In this document: piece by piece, positions 1 through 7,188 of the stretch
Layout of the letters: each line of letters opens with the position of its first letter
How positions within the stretch are numbered: the stretch's first letter is position 1
DNA from: Gemmiger formicilis
GTDB lineage: Bacteria > Bacillota > Clostridia > Oscillospirales > Ruminococcaceae
NCBI RefSeq assembly: GCF_024462815.1
Contig: NZ_JANGCG010000004.1
Coordinates: 121,576-185,575, forward strand
DNA length: 64,000 nucleotides
Direction of reading: 5' to 3'
Notes under the pieces: model-generated
Seen by the model: only the letters and a program-made list of their open reading frames with translations
The model's database searches: none
What the model was told of the DNA's origin: nothing
Program-made: the position numbers and the translations under genes

Positions 1-2
1 GT

Positions 3-107
3 GAGGTGCTCAAGGTCGGCGACATTGTGCGGGTGAAGGTGCTCAGCGTGGACACCGGCAAAAAGCGCATTGCCCTGACCATGAAAGGTGTGCCCCAGCA
101 AAACTGA
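3..107 (+). CDS. C-terminal end of an S1-domain RNA-binding protein, probably Tex-like (partial)
   Basis: Only the last 34 codons are inside the window; the gene begins upstream. The readable end contains the last strands of an S1 (OB-fold) domain, with the pattern VGDIVRVKV followed by KKRIALTMK, and then a short tail. An S1 domain at the extreme C-terminus with this ending is typical of the Tex/YdcI transcription accessory protein, but other S1 proteins cannot be excluded from so little sequence. No T-rich terminator follows directly. A weak TGACGG/CCGTCA hairpin lies at 271-289. Confidence 0.6.
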   Translation, partial: EVLKVGDIVRVKVLSVDTGKKRIALTMKGVPQQN

Positions 108-387
108 TACGAAACTGGTGGAAACATATACAAATGTTGCACGCAAATTTGCACGCTGTTTGTTTTTTGACGGAAATTGACTGGCACAACCGACGAAAAA
201 GGACAAAATATTTCAGAAAACATAAAAATTGGATTCTGAAAGCATAATTTGTGTGAACAAACCGCTTCAGTGACGGTCAAAAGCCGTCATTCTTACCAAA
301 AGCGAAAAATGAAAAATTTTCTCTTTTGTGCAGGAAATGGAAAATAATGATGTTGTGCATTTTGAACAAAGAAACGGCACATAATTA
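108..387. other. Intergenic stretch without a gene
   Basis: About 280 bases, AT-rich compared with the flanks. I see no credible ORF. It holds a 6-bp hairpin (271-276 with 284-289) followed by a short T-rich stretch, which could be a weak terminator of the upstream S1 gene. Confidence 0.4.
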
Positions 388-396
388 TGCTATAAT
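388..396 (+). promoter_or_regulatory. Extended -10 promoter of the HPr-like gene
   Basis: TGC followed by TATAAT (391-396) is an extended -10 box. No good -35 lies 17 bases upstream. Transcription from here would give a leader of about 120 bases before the HPr-like start at 525. Confidence 0.55.
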
Positions 397-524
397 GCAC
401 AATGCAAGGAAGGAAAGAGCAAGGTGGCTCACCGCCTTGCCGCAGGGCTGTGCGCCCGGTTCCGCAGTGGAGTCCGGTGCTGAAGATACAGCTGTGCGCG
501 GGAATGATTCGGAGGTCATTTATT

Positions 525-746
525 ATGGTGAAACAAGTCAAGGTTTCCAATTTTACTGAGGTCAAGGGAATCGTGTCTGCTGCCGCCAAGTGTTATAACG
601 ATGTCGGCGTGCATGACATGAAGGGCAGCATTGCCGATGCAAAGAGCATTCTGGGCATGATGAGCCTGGATTACAGCCACCCTGTCAAAATCGTTTGCGA
701 GGACGAGCATGACCTGAACTGCGTTGTCAACGCACTCAAGCAGTAA
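525..746 (+). CDS. HPr-family protein lacking the phospho-histidine
   Basis: This is a 73-residue protein. The start was chosen at ATG 525 because GGAGGT (511-516) lies 8 bases upstream; a longer upstream reading frame has no RBS. The second half fits HPr: DAKSILGMMSL corresponds to the regulatory serine-46 helix (AKSI[ML]G.MSL in HPr), and the C-terminus has the usual closing strand and helix. The first half lacks the GLHARPA segment that carries His15, so it should not carry phosphate from PEP to sugar permeases. It may be a Crh-like regulatory paralog that keeps the serine site, though Crh itself is otherwise more HPr-like. It is a single-gene unit with its own promoter and terminator. Confidence 0.75.
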   Translation: MVKQVKVSNFTEVKGIVSAAAKCYNDVGVHDMKGSIADAKSILGMMSLDYSHPVKIVCEDEHDLNCVVNALKQ

Positions 747-757
747 AAAATCGGAAT

Positions 758-806
758 CCGCCCGCTGCCGCTTCCCCCGAGAAGTAGCAGCGGGCGGTTT
801 TTGTTT
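758..806 (+). terminator. Intrinsic terminator after the HPr-like gene
   Basis: A perfect 11-bp GC-rich stem (758-768 with 787-797) is followed by TTTTTGTTT. Confidence 0.9.
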
Positions 807-944
807 CGGCCCTGCCTGACGCTTCAGCGCGGAAAACGACTGTCCCAACCGTAAAATAGGAAGTTTGAAAACAAGAGAAAACAAGAGCATTTGCAAGAAT
901 TTGAGAGCAAGCACGGAATAAATTAAAATTCTTGCCAAAAACCG

Positions 945-973
945 TTGACGCGGGGCACAGTTTCTGCTATAAT
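945..973 (+). promoter_or_regulatory. Promoter of rplM-rpsI
   Basis: TTGACG (945-950), a 17-base spacer and TATAAT (968-973) with an upstream TGC form a near-consensus extended -10 sigma-A promoter, as expected for a ribosomal protein operon. Confidence 0.9.
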
Positions 974-979
974 CACAAT

Positions 980-1059
980 TGCGCGAAAAAGCGTCCTGCG
1001 GGGCGCTGTTAAATACCGTTACAAGACGGACGTGTTAATTTATCAATGGAGGACCTATT
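980..1059 (+). promoter_or_regulatory. 5' leader of rplM, possible ribosomal-protein autoregulatory RNA
   Basis: The leader is about 80 bases. Two mutually exclusive pairings are visible: CGTCC (992-996) with GGACG (1028-1032), and CCGT (1016-1019) with ACGG (1026-1029). L13 leaders that bind the protein are known in Firmicutes, but I cannot verify that this one matches the family. Confidence 0.3.
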
Positions 1060-1491
1060 ATGAGCACGACTCTCGCTAAGCCCGCTGAAATGGCTGACCG
1101 CAAGTGGTATGTGATCGACGCCGCCGGCAAGCCCCTCGGCCGCGTTGCTGCCAAGGCTGCTGTCATCCTGCGCGGCAAGAACAAGACCACCTTCACCCCC
1201 AATGTTGACTGTGGCGACAATGTCATCATCATCAACTGCGACCAGGCTGTCCTGACCGGCAAGAAGCTGGAGAAGAAGTTCCATCGCACCCACTCCGGCT
1301 GGATTGGCGGCCTGAAGGAGACCCAGTACAAGACCCTGATGGCTGAGAACAGCGACAAGGCTATGACCTACGCTGTCAAGGGCATGGTTCCCTCTAACAC
1401 CATCGGCGCCAAGGCTATGACCCGCCTGCACTGCTACAAGGCTGCTGACCACGCTCATGCTGCGCAGAAGCCCGAAGCAGTTGAGATCTGA
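1060..1491 (+). CDS. rplM: 50S ribosomal protein L13
   Basis: The 143-residue product is the normal length for uL13, an early-assembling protein of the large subunit that contacts 23S rRNA. Family blocks are clear: KWYVIDAAGKPLGRVAAKAA near the N-terminus, the GDNVIIINC segment, and the LYKGADHPHxAQKPE-type ending, here CYKAADHAHAAQKPE. The start follows GGAGG (1048-1052). The gene is followed 18 bases later by rpsI, the conserved L13-S9 pair. One strong promoter and a downstream terminator bracket the two genes as a unit. Confidence 0.97.
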   Translation: MSTTLAKPAEMADRKWYVIDAAGKPLGRVAAKAAVILRGKNKTTFTPNVDCGDNVIIINCDQAVLTGKKLEKKFHRTHSGWIGGLKETQYKTLMAENSDKAMTYAVKGMVPSNTIGAKAMTRLHCYKAADHAHAAQKPEAVEI

Positions 1492-1509
1492 GTGAGGAGG
1501 CAATAGAAG

Positions 1510-1908
1510 ATGTACGAAACCAAACCTTATTTCTACGGCACTGGCCGTCGTAAGCATTCCGTTGCCCGCGTTCGCGTTTACAACGGCACCGGCAAGATGA
1601 CCATCAATGGCCGCGACATCAACGATTACTTTGGTCTGGAGACCCTGAAGCTGCTGGCTAACAGCCCCCTGGTTCTGACTGAGAACGAGGGCAAGTTTGA
1701 CGTTGTCGTCAACGTTGTCGGCGGTGGCTGTGCAGGCCAGGCTGGCGCTATCCGCCACGGCCTGTCCCGCGCCCTGCTGCAGTTCAACCCCGAGCTGCGC
1801 TCCACCCTGAAGAAGGCTGGCTTCCTGACCCGCGATCCTCGTATGAAGGAACGTAAGAAGTACGGCCTCAAAGCAGCCCGTCGCGCACCGCAGTTCAGCA
1901 AGCGCTAA
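1510..1908 (+). CDS. rpsI: 30S ribosomal protein S9
   Basis: The 132-residue product is uS9 of the small subunit, whose C-terminal tail reaches the P-site tRNA. The N-terminal [13 protein letters not shown] block, the [14 protein letters not shown] loop and the basic tail ending in QFSKR are all present. The start follows GAGGAGG-type sequence at 1493-1500. It lies directly after rplM in a two-gene operon ended by the hairpin at 1940-1973. Confidence 0.97.
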   Translation: MYETKPYFYGTGRRKHSVARVRVYNGTGKMTINGRDINDYFGLETLKLLANSPLVLTENEGKFDVVVNVVGGGCAGQAGAIRHGLSRALLQFNPELRSTLKKAGFLTRDPRMKERKKYGLKAARRAPQFSKR

Positions 1909-1939
1909 TCGACTGCTCAGACTATATCAAAATGGTTCA

Positions 1940-1976
1940 AAAACCCCGGAAAATCAAGGTTTTCCGGGGTTTTACT
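1940..1976 (+). terminator. Terminator of rplM-rpsI
   Basis: AAAACCCCGGAAAA (1940-1953) pairs perfectly with 1960-1973. The A-run before and T-run after make it usable in both directions. Confidence 0.9.
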
Positions 1977-2331
1977 ATATCTAAACAGGCTGATATGGTT
2001 TGACCAAATTTAGCAAAACGAGAGCTGTTTTCACCCAATTTTTAGTGGTCCGCAAGTGGTTAACTGGCCAAAAAGAGGGCGAAAAGAGGGGCAAGTGGTT
2101 CCCAAAGTGGTTAACCGAGAGCCGATTTTGGGGGTACTTTTCAGCCCTCCTTCCCCTCGTTTTTTTGGCTGTGGCAGTTTGGCATAGTTTGAGCTAATTT
2201 GAATAATTGAATATGAATTTGATGTAGCACACAGATTATAAATGCTGCGTACTCCTATGCCGGTTTTTCTGACCCTCAAGGGCCCTGATTTGGTCCCCAA
2301 AATGTACCCAAAGGGCATTTTGGCATACGAA
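1977..2331. other. Intergenic stretch with short direct repeats
   Basis: No gene can be supported here. The octamer AAGTGGTT occurs three times (2054-2061, 2093-2100, 2105-2112), twice inside AAGTGGTTAAC. Short ORFs on both strands run through it but lack RBSs and recognisable domains. The repeats could be a scar of an excised or decayed element, given the gene debris just downstream. Confidence 0.4.
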
Positions 2332-2368
2332 AAGCCCCTGATTACGTAAGTACAATAATCAGGGGCTT
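2332..2368 (-). terminator. Hairpin terminator after a truncated minus-strand gene
   Basis: AAGCCCCTGATT (2332-2343) pairs with AATCAGGGGCTT (2357-2368) around a loop of about 13 bases. It lies just past the stop codon at 2377 of the minus-strand fragment, so it is probably that lost gene's terminator. Confidence 0.7.
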
Positions 2369-2376
2369 AAAGTATT

Positions 2377-2490
2377 TTATAGAACGACCTCTACAGTGAG
2401 GTCCTTCCATTGCCTAGGCCAAAGGACACAGCCACGCGAATTTTGATAAGAACGTGCCTTGTCATAATCCAGTGTGAACGACCAAGAACG
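2377..2490 (-). pseudogene. 3' end of an unidentified gene
   Basis: On the minus strand an open frame ends at a TAA (2377-2379) and reads like a genuine C-terminus, for example FTLDYDKARSY and VLWPRQWKDLTVEVVL. It has no start and runs without a break into the msrAB remnant in a different frame, so it is the tail of a gene joined there by a deletion or recombination. I do not recognise the family. The terminator at 2332-2368 supports that it was once a real gene end. Confidence 0.5.
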
Positions 2491-2519
2491 GGTCAAATTA
2501 CTGGCGCGGGTTCTTGATT

Positions 2520-2723
2520 GCGCTCTGTGCCGCTCTCCCGCGTAACACGGTACTGCTCCGCCGTCAGCTTGTCCCGGATGGATTTCGCCGCGGGCTTCTG
2601 ATAGTCGCCCGAATCGATGCGCAGCCGGGAAAACAGCTCCATCTCCGCGTGCGGGATGTGGCAGTAGCCGTTCGGGTTCTTTTCGAGGTAGTTCTGGTGG
2701 TACTCCTCGGCGGGGTAAATTCG
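2520..2723 (-). pseudogene. msrAB: Remnant of a methionine sulfoxide reductase A/B fusion gene
   Basis: The frame encodes the last part of MsrA (RIYPAEEYHQNYLEKNP.GYCHI) and continues into the first residues of MsrB (DYQKPAAKSIRDKLTAEQYRVT, ending GTER). Everything before the MsrA C-terminus, including its catalytic GCFW region, is gone. MsrB stops before all its metal and catalytic cysteines, and eight unrelated residues then lead to a stop. The remnant begins five bases after the stop codon of the TlpA gene. MsrAB next to a TlpA-type thioredoxin is a known arrangement (for example in pneumococcus), so this is what is left of the repair enzyme its neighbour once served. Confidence 0.85.
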
Positions 2724-2727
2724 TTTG

Positions 2728-3684
2728 TCAGCCCATATCGGCGGCAAGAGCCTGGTCGATGAGCTTTTGCAGCGTCTCCGCCTGATTCTTTTCCGTGATA
2801 GCACCTACGATGGGTTCACCCACGATATTGCCGTTGCGGTCGACCACATAGGTGGTGGGATAGGCAAAGATGTTGGCAGTGAACTTTCCCGCCTCTCCGT
2901 CGGAAGGGAAATACACATTCTGATAGGTGGCGCCCTTCTTGGTCAGCACATCCTTCGCCTCGGAAATCGCCGCCTCGTCGCCGTCCAGCGTAAAGGTGTT
3001 GACGCCGATGAGTGCGCCGCCCTTCTCTGCCAGCTCGCGGTTCAGCGCGTCCAGATCGGCAAGCTCGCCCACGCAGGGATTACAGGTGGTGAACCAGAAA
3101 TTCACTACGGTGACGGCGTTGCCGGAGAACAGATCGTCACTTTTCACCGGGTTCCCATCCAGATCCTTGCCCTCAAAGGCAGGGAATTTCTGCATACTGC
3201 CGTCATCAAGCGGCGTGGTCATGTCGCTGCCTGCGGGCACGCTCATGGCGTCATCGGTAGACTGCTGTGCCACCTCGGGGTACTTTTCCTCAATCAGGGT
3301 CAGCTGGTTTTCGATGTCGCGAATCTTCTCCGCTTCTCCCTGAAGCAGGTTCATCTCATCTGTCGTAAACTGATCCTTGGCGGATTCGATTGTACTGAGC
3401 AGGAAATCACCGTAGTTTTTGCCGTCCTCCTGCAGGGCCATGCCCTTGTCGGCTGACATATATACCTTTTCCCAAAGCTCTGTGTTCTCCGAGAGAATGT
3501 CATTTTCCTGCGCCATCAGATCGTTGTACATGGCAACCGCTTCCTCGGCATTCTTCGGTTCGCTGCTCGTTCCGTCCGTTTTGTCTCCGCCCTTTGTGCC
3601 GCAGGCTGCCAGAGAGAGCACTACCAGTGTAGTAAGCAGCAGCGCCAGCAACCGGCTGGCAGTATTCATTCTATTCATCTTCAT
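2728..3684 (-). CDS. TlpA-family thiol-disulfide lipoprotein
   Basis: The 318-residue product begins with a lipoprotein signal; LAAC places the lipidated cysteine at residue 28. Residues 45-145 are a charged helical segment. A TlpA/redoxin thioredoxin fold follows (about 165-315) with the active pair C201-N-P-C204 and a later cis-proline region (FAYPTTYVVD). It would act outside the membrane, passing electrons to oxidised protein thiols or to an extracytoplasmic methionine sulfoxide reductase. It is the last gene of a minus-strand operon behind the CXXC peptide and the 4Fe-4S membrane protein, 5 bases after the latter. The downstream msrAB partner is now debris, so its present substrate is uncertain. 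Confidence 0.88.
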   Translation of the reverse strand: MKMNRMNTASRLLALLLTTLVVLSLAACGTKGGDKTDGTSSEPKNAEEAVAMYNDLMAQENDILSENTELWEKVYMSADKGMALQEDGKNYGDFLLSTIESAKDQFTTDEMNLLQGEAEKIRDIENQLTLIEEKYPEVAQQSTDDAMSVPAGSDMTTPLDDGSMQKFPAFEGKDLDGNPVKSDDLFSGNAVTVVNFWFTTCNPCVGELADLDALNRELAEKGGALIGVNTFTLDGDEAAISEAKDVLTKKGATYQNVYFPSDGEAGKFTANIFAYPTTYVVDRNGNIVGEPIVGAITEKNQAETLQKLIDQALAADMG

Positions 3685-3689
3685 CTGTT

Positions 3690-4625
3690 TTATATCTCCT
3701 TGTTATCCTTGTTTTTTTGCGGCATTTCAGCCACGTTTGTTTTATCTTTACCGTCTCCAAAGCCGTAGCGGAAGCACACGGCTTTCGTCGGACAGGCGCG
3801 GATGCACATTCCGCAGCGGATGCACTCGGTATGGTTGGGCGTTTTCGTCACATCCACATCCATCTTGCAGGCTTTGGCGCATTTCCCGCAGGAAACGCAC
3901 TTATTCTTATCCACCTTCATCTGGAAGAGGGACACCCGGTTGAACAGCGCGTAGAACGCGCCCAGCGGGCAGAGCCACTTGCAGAACGGTCGGTAGAACA
4001 GTACGCTCAGCGCAATCACCGACAGCAGGATGCTGAATTTCCATGTAAACAGCTTGCCCAGCGCCGCCCGGATGCCGGAATTGGCAAGGGACAGCGGGAT
4101 GGCTCCCTCCAGCACGCCTTGGGGGCAGAGGTATTTGCAGAAGAACGGGTTTCCCATGCCAACATCGTTCACAAGGAACGCCGGCAGCAGGAAAACCATC
4201 ACCAGCAGGACAGCGTATTTCAGGTATGTCAGCGGCTTCAGCTTCTTTGTGGAAAACTTCTTAGTGGGGATTTTGTGCAGCAGCTCCTGAAACCAGCCGA
4301 AGGGACACAGAAAACCGCAGATAAAGCGCCCCAGCAGCACGCCCAGCAGAATGAGGATGCCTGTGATATAGTAGGAGAAGCTGAACTTGGAAGACCCAAC
4401 CACCGCCTGAAACGCCCCAATGGGGCAGGCACCGGAGGCCGCTGGGCAGGAGTAGCAGTTCAGCCCCGGCACACAGACGGTCTTCCCCGCCCCCTGATAC
4501 AGTCCGCCCTTGAGAAAGTTCGGCAGATGCAGGTTGGTCAGCAGCGTTGCCCCCGCCTGAATCCAGCCCCGGAAGCGGGACATGGTCTGTGAAACGCCTG
4601 AAAACTTTTTATCCAATGCCCACAC
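3690..4625 (-). CDS. Membrane 4Fe-4S protein (NapH/CcoG-like electron carrier)
   Basis: This 311-residue protein has several membrane segments and many cysteines. Two membrane-associated CPFGW and CPLGAF motifs resemble NapH/MauN proteins. An N-terminal CYSCPAASGACPIGAFQ block is present, and two classical ferredoxin clusters (CVSCGKCAKAC and CIRCGMCIRAC) sit near the C-terminus. It probably moves electrons across the membrane to the TlpA lipoprotein encoded next. The only plausible start is GTG at 4625, which overlaps the end of the CXXC gene by 17 bases with GGAG upstream. The order CXXC peptide, 4Fe-4S protein, TlpA recurs in gut Clostridia, which supports a shared pathway. The direction of electron flow is inferred. 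Confidence 0.85.
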   Translation of the reverse strand: MWALDKKFSGVSQTMSRFRGWIQAGATLLTNLHLPNFLKGGLYQGAGKTVCVPGLNCYSCPAASGACPIGAFQAVVGSSKFSFSYYITGILILLGVLLGRFICGFLCPFGWFQELLHKIPTKKFSTKKLKPLTYLKYAVLLVMVFLLPAFLVNDVGMGNPFFCKYLCPQGVLEGAIPLSLANSGIRAALGKLFTWKFSILLSVIALSVLFYRPFCKWLCPLGAFYALFNRVSLFQMKVDKNKCVSCGKCAKACKMDVDVTKTPNHTECIRCGMCIRACPTKAVCFRYGFGDGKDKTNVAEMPQKNKDNKEI

Positions 4626-4755
4626 ACTCCAGACATAATTTGATTGCTTTGCTCAGCACTGTCGCCGCCTCGCCCCGCCAGACACCGAAGCACAGCATGG
4701 CGGCTCCGGCCATCAGCAGCACGATTTGCGCCGCAGCCTTTTTCCCGCAGCTCAT
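4609..4755 (-). CDS. CD1871A-family small CXXC membrane peptide
   Basis: This 48-residue peptide starts with MSCGKK, has one hydrophobic membrane helix (about residues 9-25), and ends with CLECVGIG, the conserved CxxC tail of the CD1871A family. The family is known only by association with membrane ferredoxins and TlpA proteins. The start ATG at 4755 follows an AAAGGGTG-type RBS. It overlaps the next gene, suggesting translational coupling. Its role may be relaying thiol electrons within the membrane complex, which is inference. Confidence 0.85.
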   Translation of the reverse strand: MSCGKKAAAQIVLLMAGAAMLCFGVWRGEAATVLSKAIKLCLECVGIG

Positions 4756-4786
4756 TTTTCATCACCCTTTCCGATTTTCTGCCTCC

Positions 4787-4821
4787 ATCATAGCGCGGGA
4801 GAGTTAAAGTCTCTGTTAAGA
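4787..4821 (-). promoter_or_regulatory. Promoter of the thiol-redox operon with candidate OmpR-type direct repeats
   Basis: TATGAT (4787-4792 on the minus strand) is a -10 box with no good -35. In its place lie two direct repeats, CTTAAC and CTTTAAC (4803-4809 and 4815-4820, plus-strand GTTAAAG/GTTAAG), spaced 12 bases. This arrangement is typical of sites where OmpR/PhoB regulators activate. The divergent response regulator at 4903 is the obvious candidate. Confidence 0.5.
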
Positions 4822-4852
4822 ACGAAAATTTAATGCAAACCTTATCTGTTTT

Positions 4853-4861
4853 TGCTATAAT
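4853..4861 (+). promoter_or_regulatory. Extended -10 promoter of the two-component system
   Basis: TGC plus TATAAT (4856-4861) stands 42 bases before the response regulator start. No -35 match is evident. Confidence 0.6.
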
Positions 4862-4902
4862 GAAAGCAACACAAAAACGAAGAAATAAAAAGGAGGGCTC
4901 TC

Positions 4903-5580
4903 ATGCACCTTTTAGTAATTGAAGATGAACGCGCCCTGTGCGAGACCATCGTTCGCAGCCTGCGGCGGCTGGCCTACAGCGTGGACTACTGCTATGACGG
5001 CGAAAAGGCGCTGGCGCTTCTGGGCGTGGAACGATACGATCTGGTGCTTCTTGATCTGAATCTGCCGAAAAAGGACGGCATGACAGTGCTGCGCACCCTG
5101 CGGCAGACCGACCGGGAGACAAAGGTGCTGATCCTCTCCGCCCGGGGTGAGGTGGAGGACAAGGTGGAGGGGTTAGATGCCGGGGCCAATGATTATCTGG
5201 CAAAGCCCTTTCATCTTGCAGAGCTGGAGGCCCGCATCCGCAGCCTGACATTGCGGCAGTTCACCCAGCAGGATGTGCTGCTAAGCTGCGGAGGCCTGAC
5301 CTTTGACACCCGCTCCCGTACCGCCACCGTCAACGGGCAGACGCTGACGCTCACCCGGAAGGAAACAGGGATACTCGAATACCTGATGGTGCATCAAGGA
5401 AGGCCGGTAAGTCAGGAGGAGCTGATGGATCATGTTTGGGACAACAGCGTGGACAGCTTCAGCAATTCCATTCGCGTCCACATCTCCGCCCTGCGCAAAA
5501 AGCTCCGCGCCGTGCTGGGCTATGACCCCATCCGCAACCGCATCGGCGAGGGCTATCTGATGGGAGGCGAGGAGGAATGA
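4903..5580 (+). CDS. OmpR/PhoB-family response regulator
   Basis: The 225-residue protein has a receiver domain (1-115) with the acidic pair E7-D8, phospho-acceptor Asp51 in LLDLNLP and the conserved lysine in LAKPF. A winged-helix DNA-binding domain follows (about 125-222) with the RxxIGEGYL ending. AGGAGGG lies 8 bases before the ATG. It overlaps the histidine kinase by four bases, so the two are co-translated. It is divergent from the thiol-redox operon, whose promoter carries spaced direct repeats. Regulation of that operon in response to envelope redox stress is a reasonable inference. Confidence 0.93.
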   Translation: MHLLVIEDERALCETIVRSLRRLAYSVDYCYDGEKALALLGVERYDLVLLDLNLPKKDGMTVLRTLRQTDRETKVLILSARGEVEDKVEGLDAGANDYLAKPFHLAELEARIRSLTLRQFTQQDVLLSCGGLTFDTRSRTATVNGQTLTLTRKETGILEYLMVHQGRPVSQEELMDHVWDNSVDSFSNSIRVHISALRKKLRAVLGYDPIRNRIGEGYLMGGEEE

Positions 5581-6728
5581 AGCGGCTTTCCCTGCAGTGG
5601 CGCATCACACTGATGTCCGCCCTGCTCATTGGCATCACCTGCGTGGCCATGAATTTGCTGCTCTGCTCCTCCGGTGTGTACTATATGGACACCATTGCGG
5701 ACAGCTTACAGGGCGGCAGCACGGTGATCCTGAATGAGGACGGAGCGGCGAGCTTTGACCCGGAATTCATAGCGCCCAACGAGGAGTTGACCATCGTCGT
5801 CGATGGGGCGCAGGGGCGCTTCCGCACCACCAACTGGTACATCACGGCGGCGGTAACGCTGCTCAGCGGCATCCTCGCCTATTTCGTCAGCGGACGCGCT
5901 CTCAAGCCCCTGCGCAGCTTTGCCTCGCAGGTGGAGCAGGTGCAGCTGAACAATCTTGCCGATATGAGGATCGATGAAGACACTATTTCGGAGTTCCGGC
6001 AGCTGAGCCGCTCGTTCAACCAGATGCTGGAGCGGCTGAACAACGCCTTTTCGGCCCAGCGGCAGTTCACCGGCAACGCCGCCCACGAGCTGCGCACGCC
6101 ACTGGCACTAATGCAGGCGCAGCTGGAGCTGTTTTCCGCGGAGCATCCTGATGTGCGACCGGAGATTGCGGAGTTTCTCGCCCTCCTGCGGGAGCAGACG
6201 GAACGTTTGACCCGGCTGACCAAGACGCTGCTGGAGATGAGCAATCTGCGGCAGGTGGCACGGAACGAGCGGATCCAGCTCGCTCCCATGATTGAGGAGA
6301 TCTTCACAGATCTTGCGCCGCTCTCAGATAAGCTCGGCGTTACGCTGACGGCGGAGGGCGACGGCATTATGACCGGCAGCGATGCACTGATCTACCGGCT
6401 GATCTTCAACCTGACGGAGAATGCTGTCAAGTACAACCGGCCGGGCGGCTCGGTACGGGTTTCTGTCACTCAGGAGTTGGAGAAGATTCTGCTCCGCGTC
6501 TCCGACACCGGCTGCGGCATCCCGGAGATGTATCAGAGCAGTATCTTCCAGCCCTTCTTCCGGGTGGACAAGTCTCGCAGCCGGGAATACGGTGGCGCAG
6601 GACTGGGGCTCTCACTGGTATGGGAAATCGCCGACCTCCACGGCGGCTCCGTTTGGGTGGAGAAAAGCTCGGAGAAGGGCACTACCATTGCGGTGGGGTT
6701 GCCAACGCAACAATCAACGAAGCCCTAA
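5577..6728 (+). CDS. Sensor histidine kinase with HAMP domain
   Basis: The 383-residue kinase has two membrane helices (about 10-30 and 82-102) flanking a short extracytoplasmic loop of about 50 residues. A HAMP linker, a HisKA domain with His170 in NAAHELRTP, and an ATPase domain with N box NLTENAVKYN, DTGCGIP and GAGLGLSL follow. It pairs with the response regulator just upstream. The small sensor loop suggests that it senses the membrane or a partner rather than a large ligand. The last residues (about ten) look unlike family C-termini. Debris from two other genes starts 8 bases after the stop, so the 3' end may have been remade by recombination. Confidence 0.92.
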   Translation: MKRLSLQWRITLMSALLIGITCVAMNLLLCSSGVYYMDTIADSLQGGSTVILNEDGAASFDPEFIAPNEELTIVVDGAQGRFRTTNWYITAAVTLLSGILAYFVSGRALKPLRSFASQVEQVQLNNLADMRIDEDTISEFRQLSRSFNQMLERLNNAFSAQRQFTGNAAHELRTPLALMQAQLELFSAEHPDVRPEIAEFLALLREQTERLTRLTKTLLEMSNLRQVARNERIQLAPMIEEIFTDLAPLSDKLGVTLTAEGDGIMTGSDALIYRLIFNLTENAVKYNRPGGSVRVSVTQELEKILLRVSDTGCGIPEMYQSSIFQPFFRVDKSRSREYGGAGLGLSLVWEIADLHGGSVWVEKSSEKGTTIAVGLPTQQSTKP

Positions 6729-6735
6729 AACCCTT

Positions 6736-6954
6736 TTATTCGTTTTTCGCCGCTTCGCTTGCCGCCCTGCGGCGTTCCTCTCTGTATGGGGCGGTCAGCG
6801 GGAAAGAGAAGCATCCCTTTTCAATCTCAAATTCCTTGCAGCCCGTGTCCGGGTCTACGTCCGTCAGCTTACAGACGGCAGGGTGTTTGCGGCTGTATGC
6901 AATCAGCCTGTTTTTGAGGTCGGTGTTGTGGGTGCGGATGAAGATGGTGGGGCC
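6736..6954 (-). pseudogene. Fragment of a small mobile-element-type hypothetical gene
   Basis: On the minus strand about 73 residues read TIFIRTHNTDLKNRL, then KHPAVCKLTDVD, EIEKGCFSFPLTAPY and REERRRAASEAAKNE. From memory this matches small hypothetical proteins carried by conjugative elements in Firmicutes. The C-terminus is close to complete, but the start is missing, because the frame runs into an inverted GNAT fragment. It is therefore a truncated relic, and it suggests that an integrative element was once here. Confidence 0.5.
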
Positions 6955-6960
6955 TTTCTC

Positions 6961-7188
6961 GTCAAAATAGATTTCTGTGCGGTCTATACAGAGAAAGACT
7001 ACCGCTGCAAAGGTATCGCAGGGCATCTGCTCAATATGGTTGTGGAAGATATGAAAGCCAAGGGAATCACTCCGATTTATCTGGTTACCGACCATACCTC
7101 TTTTTATGAAAGATACGGTTGGGAGTTCCTGTGCATGGTACAGGGAGACGGCGAAGACCATATGACAAGAATGTATATTCATCGGTAA
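6961..7188 (+). pseudogene. C-terminal half of a GNAT acetyltransferase
   Basis: The open frame ends with VYTEKDYRCKGIAGHLL (the acetyl-CoA-binding R/Q-x-x-G-x-G/A loop, here RCKGIAG), then IYLVTDHTSFYERYGW, the usual GNAT ending. Nothing resembling the N-terminal strands precedes it; upstream the sequence belongs to an opposite-strand fragment and to the kinase gene. It therefore cannot make a complete enzyme. The cut is close to 6955-6965. Confidence 0.8.

Noticed and set aside
2000..2197. Possible 65-residue plus-strand peptide with a hydrophobic C-terminus
   Set aside because: No RBS before the ATG, and the repeated KW residues come from the AAGTGGTT DNA repeats.
2031..2318. Possible integrase tail on the minus strand
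   Set aside because: The N-terminal residues looked faintly integrase-like, but no catalytic motif is present and there is no RBS.
4538..4765. A 75-codon minus-strand frame covering the CXXC peptide region
   Set aside because: The CXXC peptide at 4609-4755 lies in a different frame and matches a known family; this frame is its shadow.
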